The notes under the pieces were generated by a model that was given only the letters and a program-made list of their open reading frames with translations, had not been told where the DNA came from and made no database searches. This document shows positions 1 to 4,707 of a DNA stretch of 6,363 nucleotides, piece by piece. Source of the stretch: an uncultured Paenibacillaceae bacterium (lineage in GTDB: Bacteria > Bacillota > Bacilli > Paenibacillales > CALAME01); the NCBI GenBank assembly GCA_937983035.1, contig CALKAN010000445.1:1-6363 (forward strand). Reading direction: 5' to 3'. Both the position numbers and the translations under genes were made by a program. The number at the start of each line of letters is the position of its first letter. Within the stretch, counting starts at the first letter, position 1.

Positions 1-50
1 ATAAACCTACTTTAACATCTCCTCATTTCGTGTCTAGTTTTATGGGTCCA
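1..50 (-). mobile_element. Possible terminal end of an IS3-family-like insertion sequence
   Basis: Read on the minus strand from base 50, the sequence begins TGGACCCATAAAACTAGACAC, shown here as a TGGACCCA start followed by AAAACTAGACAC. A 5'-TG end with an AACTAGACAC-like inner part resembles terminal inverted repeats of IS3-family elements in Bacillota as I remember them. A purine-rich GAGGAG lies about 30 bases inside, as expected shortly before an orfA start, but no transposase codons are visible before the window ends. The opposite end and any target duplication are outside the window. The call rests on motif memory alone and is tentative. Confidence 0.33.
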
Positions 51-192
51 TTATATCTAATCTGCATTCATGACTTCCACAAAGTTATATGCGTCCTTGT
101 AATTGTTTCCTGCCGACCCTGTGGGCTCATGTGCAAATTATCAAGATGCGGCTCTTACGAACTTATTTAATCGCTTCCATGAAAATGTTTAA

Positions 193-209
193 TTACATTT
201 GATCCTCCT
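193..209 (-). other. Strong Shine-Dalgarno followed by ATG TAA (start-stop)
   Basis: On the minus strand AGGAGG (209-204) is followed after five bases by ATG (198-196) and directly by TAA (195-193). The spacing is good for initiation, yet the only product would be a single methionine. A promoter lies about 65 bases upstream. It may be a start-stop element or the mutated start of a decayed gene that is cut off by the putative IS end at base 50. Nothing in the sequence decides between these. Confidence 0.4.
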
Positions 210-268
210 GGCAATGCCTCATTCTATATTCGCTGCTGTGCTTCTCTTTCCCTTCAAAATCTCCCAAA

Positions 269-297
269 ATTATACAAATCTCTAAATTGAATTACAA
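269..297 (-). promoter_or_regulatory. Sigma-A-like promoter reading toward the left edge
   Basis: On the minus strand TTGTAA (297-292) is followed by exactly 17 bases and a consensus TATAAT (274-269). Transcription would start near base 262 and run left, toward the AGGAGG at 209-204. It lies immediately after the terminator-like hairpin at 296-329, as when one minus-strand unit ends and another begins. No intact gene follows within the window. Confidence 0.5.
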
Positions 298-329
298 AAA
301 GAGACAGCTTTTGCAATTAGCTGCCTCCT
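296..329 (-). terminator. Terminator-like hairpin, minus strand
   Basis: In minus-strand RNA the arms 329-319 and 309-299 pair over 11 positions, two of them G-U wobbles, around a 9-base loop, with five U residues at 300-296. On the plus strand the same arms contain two A-C mismatches and have no U-tract, so the structure belongs to a minus-strand transcript. The U-run is short. The upstream arm also contains AGGAGG, seven bases before a TTG that opens a short frame, so a translation-control hairpin is an alternative reading. Confidence 0.45.
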
Positions 330-613
330 ATGCATCGAAATATGCAATTTTCAATTCAGTTCGGTTCAATAAAGGGTTAGGTGTAACACGCATAAACAAA
401 ATTTTTTATAACGAAAATCCATGCCAACAATTCACATGAAAATAAACTTTGCCCATGATTATTCCTGCCGGCGCCTGCAAACAATATGAGCAATGAGGCT
501 GCTATGCGGCTGAAAATGCACCAGCTTAAATGTGCGCCAAATTCAATTTAAACAGAAAGCAATAATTTGCGCAAAAGCTTGATTTCGCACACAGAAAGAA
601 AGGGGACATTAGA

Positions 614-1294
614 ATGGATGCGGGCAGTTTTTTGACAGGACTTTTCTCCATTATAATCATCGACTTAGTACTCGCGGGCGACAATGCCATCGTTATTGGC
701 ATGGCTGCTCGAAACTTGCCTCGTGATAAACAGAAAAAAGCGATCTTCTGGGGAACGGGCGGCGCCATCATCATCCGCGCTCTGCTGACGCTCATCGTCG
801 TTTGGCTGCTTAAAATTCCGCTCCTGATGATGGCGGGCGGATTATTCTTAATATGGATTGCTTTTAAATTGCTCATTCAGAAAAAGAAGCATGGCAACAT
901 TAAAGAGGGGCAAACGTTGTTCGAAGCGATTCGCACCATCGTGATCGCCGACATCGTGATGGGACTGGATAACGTATTGGCCATCGCCGGCGCTTCCCAT
1001 GGAAACTACATCTTGGTTATTTTAGGCTTGATCATCAGCGTGCCCATTATTATATGGGGCAGCACCCTCATCATAAAATTTATCGACCGCTACCCGTTTA
1101 TCATCTATATTGGAGCAGGCGTGCTTGCGTATACCGCCGGAAAAATGATTACCGAAGACCGTACGCTGTTCCCGTACATCGGGGACGAATGGTTCATTAA
1201 ATACAGCATCATCGCAGCCATCATCGCTGCAGTGCTCATTATCGGCTGGCAAATCAATTTGAAACGGCAGCGCGAAGCTGCATTCAAATATTAA
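614..1294 (+). CDS. TerC-family integral membrane protein (YjbE type), putative metal ion transporter
   Basis: This 226-residue protein is a hydrophobic membrane protein with about seven predicted helices (roughly 5-31, 42-66, 68-88, 106-127, 132-155, 162-180 and 196-214). The two family signatures are present: DLVLAGDNAIVIG (residues 17-29) and DIVMGLDNVLAIAG (113-126). Their membrane-embedded Asp and Asn residues (D17, D23, N24, D113, D119, N120) are intact. TerC proteins of Bacillota are linked to manganese export and to metalation of secreted enzymes. The YjbE branch is often preceded by a manganese riboswitch, which I do not see here. The length matches the YjbE branch, not the longer tellurite-type TerC. 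The start is supported by a GGGGA seven bases before ATG. The gene stands alone on the plus strand and its stop overlaps that of the convergent gene by four bases. The substrate is inferred from the family. Confidence 0.88.
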   Translation: MDAGSFLTGLFSIIIIDLVLAGDNAIVIGMAARNLPRDKQKKAIFWGTGGAIIIRALLTLIVVWLLKIPLLMMAGGLFLIWIAFKLLIQKKKHGNIKEGQTLFEAIRTIVIADIVMGLDNVLAIAGASHGNYILVILGLIISVPIIIWGSTLIIKFIDRYPFIIYIGAGVLAYTAGKMITEDRTLFPYIGDEWFIKYSIIAAIIAAVLIIGWQINLKRQREAAFKY

Positions 1295-1755
1295 TCTTTA
1301 ACCCCGGTTTTTTCAACCGTGCCCGCATTCAAATATTTTCTTGCATTCGGACTGGCGATGAGCAGCAAAACCATGAGTGCTGACAGCGCAAGCACCAACG
1401 GGTTGCCCAAATTCAGCACAATAATGACGATGGACATGATAACGCAAAGCAAAAAGATTTGCCGCTTGATCCCGATGGTCAAGATAATCAAAAAAACAAT
1501 CGTTAACCCTGCGATGCCGGAAAAGTACGTGACATGCATCGCATTGTATTCTTGCGGAGCGATGCCAAACGCAGCATTCAAAACATTTGCCTTAAAATTT
1601 CCCCATGCGGAGCCGATGTCTCCCGGAATCCATAAAAATAAAAATGATAACAGGATAAAAAATGCAGCATATGCTGCCTGCAAATAAATGATGTATTGCA
1701 GGATGCGAAGGCTTGCCGGTTTTTCCATCGGCGGTTGTTTCGTTTGTTGCTTCAT
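1291..1755 (-). CDS. Four-helix membrane protein of unknown function
   Basis: I do not recognise this 154-residue protein. It has a short polar N-terminus (KQQTKQPPMEK), then hydrophobic segments at about 19-43, 76-96, 98-116 and 118-136, and a polar tail from about residue 137. The loop between the first two helices (44-75) is the longest and includes WIPGDIGSAWGNF. There is no signal-peptide cleavage site and no conserved catalytic motif that I can name; one Cys lies in helix 3. A GAGGA about ten bases before ATG supports the start. It lies 41 bases downstream of the MazG-like gene on the same strand, so the two are probably co-transcribed. Its stop codon is shared in TTAA with the stop of the convergent TerC gene, leaving no separate terminator between them. 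Confidence 0.72.
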   Translation of the reverse strand: MKQQTKQPPMEKPASLRILQYIIYLQAAYAAFFILLSFLFLWIPGDIGSAWGNFKANVLNAAFGIAPQEYNAMHVTYFSGIAGLTIVFLIILTIGIKRQIFLLCVIMSIVIIVLNLGNPLVLALSALMVLLLIASPNARKYLNAGTVEKTGVKD

Positions 1756-1796
1756 ATTTTACTCATCCTCATCTCTTGTCTCTGTCTTCGTCTTTA

Positions 1797-2108
1797 TTAA
1801 CCAAGCGGAATATGCTGTCGATTCCATTTGACTTTATTGATTTCATCTTTCAGCTTAAAACTTGTTTCCAAATCGATGTCATATACATTTGCCAAGGCAA
1901 CGATATAATAAAGCACATCGCTGATCTCTTCCTCAATCGTTCCCTTTATGCTGCCGCCCGGTTCCATCCGGGCATCTTGGCGAATCACTTCTGCAAGCTC
2001 ACCCATTTCTTCCATCAGCTTTAAAAAATATGTAAGTTTATGTTCAGGCCGGTGATCGAACTGTTTTATGTACGATTGCAAGGATGACAGCGTTAACGGG
2101 TGTTCCAA
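1797..2108 (-). CDS. MazG-like nucleotide pyrophosphohydrolase-family protein
   Basis: With the preferred TTG start this is a 103-residue, all-alpha protein. It carries the MazG-type metal-binding pattern: EExxE in LMEEMGELAE (E33, E34, E37) and ExxD in EEISDVLYYI (E61, D64), followed by a predicted helix at about 66-77. Family members hydrolyse (d)NTPs to the monophosphate and pyrophosphate in a Mg-dependent way and can act as house-cleaning enzymes. The substrate here is unknown. An ATG at 2147 would add 13 residues (MQKREKMEKECAQ), but it has no Shine-Dalgarno and lies at or before the likely transcription start after TATAAC (2155-2150). The TTG at 2108 has AAGGAG nine bases upstream. The gene is the first of a minus-strand pair with the four-helix membrane protein. 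The family assignment is firm; the start is probable. Confidence 0.8.
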   Translation of the reverse strand: MEHPLTLSSLQSYIKQFDHRPEHKLTYFLKLMEEMGELAEVIRQDARMEPGGSIKGTIEEEISDVLYYIVALANVYDIDLETSFKLKDEINKVKWNRQHIPLG

Positions 2109-2117
2109 TTGCGCACA

Positions 2118-2123
2118 CTCCTT
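2118..2123 (-). promoter_or_regulatory. Ribosome binding site favouring the TTG start of the MazG-like gene
   Basis: AAGGAG on the minus strand lies nine bases before TTG (2108-2106) in frame. The two upstream in-frame ATG codons (2147 and 2129) have no comparable site, so this one argues for the shorter protein. Confidence 0.6.
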
Positions 2124-2149
2124 CTCCATTTTTTCACGCTTTTGCATCG

Positions 2150-2155
2150 GTTATA
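2150..2155 (-). promoter_or_regulatory. Candidate -10 element of the MazG-like/membrane protein unit
   Basis: TATAAC on the minus strand lies about 42 bases before the TTG start and would place transcription initiation near 2143. No good -35 is seen 16-18 bases upstream. The overlapping plus-strand bases 2152-2157 also read TATAAT, so direction is not certain. Confidence 0.3.
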
Positions 2156-2251
2156 ATTAAAGCATACAAAAAAGTTGCCTTTCCTGCAAGAAACCGCTGC
2201 TGCGCTCTTATTCCCCTTTTTGCAACCCAATGCTGCACTTTCGCGTACATA

Positions 2252-2260
2252 TGTTATAGT
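2252..2260 (+). promoter_or_regulatory. Candidate extended -10 promoter of the EcsC-family gene
   Basis: TGTTATAGT fits the extended -10 pattern TGnTATAAT with one mismatch. A recognisable -35 is missing, as is common for extended -10 promoters. It would give a 5' leader of nearly 90 bases before the ATG at 2355. Confidence 0.35.
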
Positions 2261-2340
2261 TTAAAAAAATGATCGTTCTGAACAAAAAATAACTTCGCAC
2301 CAACCTGAATTCAGCTGGAACGAAAACGCAATCTTCATGC

Positions 2341-2347
2341 AAGGAGG
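2341..2347 (+). promoter_or_regulatory. Ribosome binding site fixing the EcsC-family start
   Basis: AAGGAGG lies seven bases before ATG at 2355. An in-frame ATG at 2337 is upstream of this site and has no Shine-Dalgarno of its own, so the protein very likely begins MPQDYAYEK at 2355. Confidence 0.8.
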
Positions 2348-2354
2348 AATAGGC

Positions 2355-3107
2355 ATGCCGCAAGATTACGCTTATGAAAAACGCGTGCGCGCGGAAATTC
2401 GCATTTGGGAACGAGAACTGTTAAAGCCGCCGAACTGGCTGCAGGAAACTTCATCACAATTCAGCAAAACATTGAATCATAAAATTCCGGAAAAAGTGCA
2501 TGATATGATTACACAAGCGGTGAAAGGAATGATCGAAACCGCGTTATTTGGCGCGTCCTACATGCCCGGACGGCCAGTAAACCGCGAGCTGTCTTTAAGA
2601 CATCGAGATCGAGAAGCCGAAACGTGCATCAAAACTTACCAAAAAACCGCATCCGCAGAAGGCGCCTTCACCGGTTTCGGCGGTTTGCTGCTCGGAGCGG
2701 TCGATTTTCCAGCCCTGTTGGCGATCAAAATGAAAATGCTGTTTGAACTGGCTCACATTTATGGATACGACATGTCAAGGCAGGAAGAAAAAATGTACGC
2801 GCTTCATGTGTTTCAACTGACTTTTTCACAACCGTCCCATAGGCAAACGGTAATGACGCGCATGAAAAATTGGGAAGTTTCGATCAGCGGCGGGAAAACA
2901 GAGGGTGAAGCCGACTTGAGTCAACTGGATTGGCGCAAATTGCAGCAAGAATATCGAGATTACATCGATTTTCGCAAAATGCTGCAACTGATTCCCGGGA
3001 TCGGCGCGGCAGTCGGCGCGTGGGTCAATTACAAACTGCTGGAAGAGCTTGGTCAAACCGCCCGCAACTGCTACCGGCGCCGGGATCTTGGAATCAGCGC
3101 ATCATGA
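2355..3107 (+). CDS. EcsC-family protein
   Basis: This 250-residue protein matches the EcsC family. Two Gly-rich, weakly hydrophobic segments are characteristic: GAFTGFGGLLLGAVDFPALLA (about residues 103-123), followed by a helix ending HIYGYDM (134-140), and a C-terminal LIPGIGAAVGAWVNYKLLEELG (about 212-233). The N-terminal 100 residues are charged and helical. The name comes from the third gene of the Bacillus ecsABC transporter operon, but here no ABC transporter genes adjoin it, so it is one of the stand-alone homologues. The biochemical role of the family is not established; the Gly-rich segments suggest membrane association. It has its own extended -10-like promoter and strong ribosome binding site. 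The stop lies 14 bases from that of the convergent ytxJ, and I see no intrinsic terminator between them. Confidence 0.82.
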   Translation: MPQDYAYEKRVRAEIRIWERELLKPPNWLQETSSQFSKTLNHKIPEKVHDMITQAVKGMIETALFGASYMPGRPVNRELSLRHRDREAETCIKTYQKTASAEGAFTGFGGLLLGAVDFPALLAIKMKMLFELAHIYGYDMSRQEEKMYALHVFQLTFSQPSHRQTVMTRMKNWEVSISGGKTEGEADLSQLDWRKLQQEYRDYIDFRKMLQLIPGIGAAVGAWVNYKLLEELGQTARNCYRRRDLGISAS

Positions 3108-3121
3108 CATTTGCGATGCGA

Positions 3122-3463
3122 TCAGTCGAGCACCGCGGTCATATGTGCTTTCGTTACTGACCAGTGAGAAGTATCCCACCGCTTTTGTTTGTCTTTAATC
3201 CAAATGATTTGCGGAGATTCATGCTTCACGCCTGTGTCTTCAGCGATGCGGTTTGACACCTGGCGCGACTCGATCACTTTCACGAGCACATATTCTGGTT
3301 CGCTGTTCGGCTTGTCATTTAAATAAGCTTCGAACTCTGCCAGCGCATTGGCGCTCACCGGGCATTTCGTGCTGTGCTTCAATACAACGATCGGTTTTTT
3401 ATCGGAATTTTCCCAAAGTTGCTCCCATTCATGAATCTCTGTAATTTCTCTCCATGCAGCCAT
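3122..3463 (-). CDS. ytxJ: YtxJ/BrxC-type monothiol bacilliredoxin
   Basis: This 113-residue protein has a thioredoxin-like fold pattern: a strand PIVVLKHS (24-31), the active-site motif KCPVS (33-37), a following helix, a strand YVLVKVIES (58-66) and the cis-Pro region ESPQIIWI (82-89, P84). Cys34 is the only cysteine; the second active-site position of a CxxC is Ser37. This is the arrangement of the bacilliredoxin BrxC (YtxJ), which is proposed to remove bacillithiol from S-bacillithiolated proteins after oxidative stress in the cytoplasm. The start is supported by AAGGAAGG six bases before ATG. A promoter candidate lies about 80 bases upstream behind a leader made of stacked inverted repeats. 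The gene is separate from the dehydrogenase by 159 bases and converges on the EcsC-family gene. It implies that the host makes bacillithiol. Confidence 0.85.
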   Translation of the reverse strand: MAAWREITEIHEWEQLWENSDKKPIVVLKHSTKCPVSANALAEFEAYLNDKPNSEPEYVLVKVIESRQVSNRIAEDTGVKHESPQIIWIKDKQKRWDTSHWSVTKAHMTAVLD

Positions 3464-3494
3464 CGATAACCTTCCTTTCCCATATATATATTTT

Positions 3495-3532
3495 CAGCAT
3501 TGTTCATGCTGGAGCCATGCTCACATGCATGT
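3495..3532. repeat. Three back-to-back inverted repeats in the ytxJ leader
   Basis: Bases 3495-3511 are CAGCAT-tgttc-ATGCTG, 3512-3522 are GAGC-cat-GCTC, and 3523-3532 are the perfect palindrome ACATGCATGT. They abut without any spacer and occupy most of the leader between the candidate promoter and the ribosome binding site of ytxJ. They may be operator sites or leader hairpins. No U-tract follows, so they are not a standard terminator. Confidence 0.55.
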
Positions 3533-3545
3533 TTCTTATAATCTT

Positions 3546-3575
3546 ATTCTATCATAGAATCCTTGCAATTTGTAA
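3546..3575 (-). promoter_or_regulatory. Candidate promoter of ytxJ
   Basis: On the minus strand TTACAA (3575-3570) is separated by 18 bases from TAGAAT (3551-3546), which is preceded by TGA and so also fits an extended -10. The expected transcription start near 3539 gives a leader of about 75 bases. TTGCAA occurs at 3563-3568, 3583-3588 and 3610-3615, inside and upstream of this promoter. Confidence 0.45.
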
Positions 3576-3622
3576 GAAGCGTTTGCAACGGTACCGTGTC
3601 CTGGTTCGATTGCAATCACCAT

Positions 3623-4585
3623 TTAATATTGTTTCTCATAGTCAACCAGATTTCGGTGCGGCGCTTTCCCTTGCATATAGCTTGTTAAATTGTCCAGGAA
3701 AATGTCCAGAACGCGGTCGTTGTAATAAACCGTGGACCCGGACGTATGCGGGGTAATGATCACATTGTCCATTCGCCATAACGGATGTTCGGGCGGAAGC
3801 GGCTCCTGCTCGAACACATCCAATCCCGCACCGGCAATTTTTCCTTGCATCAGCGCTTCAACCAACGCTTCCGTATCGGTTGTGGCTCCTCTGCCGACAT
3901 TAATATATATCGCAGACGACTTCATTTGTGCAAACCGTTCCCGATTCATCATATGCCGCGTTTCGTCTGTCAAAGGCAAAGAGTTGACGACAACATCGCT
4001 TTCCCTTAACAATCGTTCCAACCCTTCATAATCATACATTTGATCGACGTGCGATGCAGGTTTTCCGGAACGTCTCATCCCGAGCACTTTCATTCCGAAC
4101 GCTTTTGCTATTTTTGCTGTTTCCTGCCCGATCGCTCCTGTGCCCAACAGACCGATCGTTTTATGGTGCAGTTCCGATAATGCGCCTCCGCCGGAATCCC
4201 AGATCATGCGCTGCTGATTTTTGATGTACAAAGGCAGACGTCTGACAAAAGCAAGCATCATGGCAAAGATCGTTTCCGAAATCGGGTATCCGTGCACCCC
4301 GCTCGCGCTCGTTAAATAAATGCCCCGCTCCTTCAATTGCTCCAGCGGGAAGCTGTTTACTCCTGCTCCCCATGATTGAATCCAGCGCAGCGGCGATTTT
4401 CTTTCCTGCCCCAGCGCGATTTCAGCAGCTTGCTTGTTCCAGCCGACCCACACTTCCGCCTCATACACATGCGGCCTCCATTCGTCTTCTTCAGCATAAA
4501 TGACCTGCCACTGCGGCGCGGACTTTTTTACGCGTTCCAATTGCTCCTTTGTCAACCGATGAAAAAATATCATTGTTCCAGCCAT
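3623..4585 (-). CDS. D-isomer-specific 2-hydroxyacid dehydrogenase, NAD(P)-dependent
   Basis: This 320-residue cytosolic oxidoreductase would interconvert a 2-oxo acid and a D-2-hydroxy acid. The Rossmann loop GTGAIG (148-153) follows strand TIGLL, and the family residues are present: Arg232 in NVGRG, Glu261 in DVFEQEP, and His280 in ITPHTSG. The substrate loop WGAGVN (72-77) and the SETIFAMM helix (103-110) also fit. After the second Rossmann strand the sequence reads MRRSG (170-174) rather than an acidic residue, which favours NADP(H), as in glyoxylate/hydroxypyruvate reductases; the exact substrate is not determinable. ATG at 4585 is preferred because AAGGGAG lies six bases upstream; an in-frame TTG at 4621 lacks one. 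The gene follows the ROK regulator by 122 bases on the same strand, so the two may be functionally linked. Enzyme class is firm, substrate unknown. Confidence 0.88.
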   Translation of the reverse strand: MAGTMIFFHRLTKEQLERVKKSAPQWQVIYAEEDEWRPHVYEAEVWVGWNKQAAEIALGQERKSPLRWIQSWGAGVNSFPLEQLKERGIYLTSASGVHGYPISETIFAMMLAFVRRLPLYIKNQQRMIWDSGGGALSELHHKTIGLLGTGAIGQETAKIAKAFGMKVLGMRRSGKPASHVDQMYDYEGLERLLRESDVVVNSLPLTDETRHMMNRERFAQMKSSAIYINVGRGATTDTEALVEALMQGKIAGAGLDVFEQEPLPPEHPLWRMDNVIITPHTSGSTVYYNDRVLDIFLDNLTSYMQGKAPHRNLVDYEKQY

Positions 4586-4591
4586 TTCGCT

Positions 4592-4598
4592 CTCCCTT
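4592..4598 (-). promoter_or_regulatory. Ribosome binding site fixing the dehydrogenase start
   Basis: AAGGGAG on the minus strand lies six bases before ATG at 4585. It falls downstream of the alternative in-frame TTG at 4621, so it supports the shorter 320-residue protein beginning MAGTMIFF. Confidence 0.65.
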
Positions 4599-4633
4599 AT
4601 AAACCGTCTTCTTTCATTCAATCACTTTGTTCC

Positions 4634-4667
4634 AAACAAAAGAGGAATCAGCGCAGCTGCTTCTTCC
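4634..4667 (-). terminator. Weak terminator candidate between the ROK and dehydrogenase genes
   Basis: In minus-strand RNA, GGAA pairs with UUCC and, inside an asymmetric internal loop, CAGC pairs with GCUG around UGC. The tail is UCUUUUGUUU. The stem is interrupted, so termination may be partial and read-through into the dehydrogenase is plausible. Confidence 0.3.
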
Positions 4668-4707
4668 GCTTAAAATCTTTTTCCTTTCGACTGTTAAAGA
4701 ACTAGAT

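Larger units (their letters stand above)
51..613. other. AT-rich gene-poor stretch between the putative IS end and the TerC gene
   Basis: No open frame of normal gene length covers this stretch, and it is visibly more AT-rich than the genes to its right. On the minus strand it holds a sigma-A-like promoter (269-297), a terminator-like hairpin (296-329), an AGGAGG followed by ATG TAA (193-209), an uninterrupted run of 26 codons (57-137) and a 16-codon mini-ORF (406-456). The plus strand should carry the promoter of the TerC gene, but I could not identify a convincing -35/-10 pair. The landmarks of a yybP-ykoY manganese riboswitch, which often precedes YjbE-type genes, are not seen. The stretch could be a decayed gene, a small-RNA locus or plain intergenic DNA. 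Confidence 0.5.

Noticed and set aside
361..613. yybP-ykoY riboswitch upstream of the TerC gene
   Set aside because: The conserved GGGGAGUAG-like and CCUGG-like landmarks of that riboswitch were not found on the plus strand; only an ordinary GGGGA ribosome site is present.
526..876. Minus-strand frame of 116 codons overlapping the start of the TerC gene
   Set aside because: Most of it is antisense to the well-supported TerC signatures, it has no ribosome site, and its translation looks non-natural.
1022..1252. Opposite-strand open frame inside the TerC gene
   Set aside because: It is a shadow of the clearly coding plus-strand frame; its translation has no recognisable domain and it has no suitable ribosome site.
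1301..1320. Hairpin CGGTT-ttttc-AACCG as terminator for the convergent genes
   Set aside because: The stem is only five base pairs and lies inside the coding end of the minus-strand gene; no U-tract follows on either strand.
2355..3107. ecsC as part of an ecsABC transporter operon
   Set aside because: No ABC ATPase or permease gene is adjacent; both neighbours are on the other strand, so it is called only a stand-alone family member.
3454..3756. Plus-strand frame of 100 codons between ytxJ and the dehydrogenase
   Set aside because: It spans the minus-strand leader, promoter and the end of the dehydrogenase. There is no good plus-strand ribosome site or recognisable domain.
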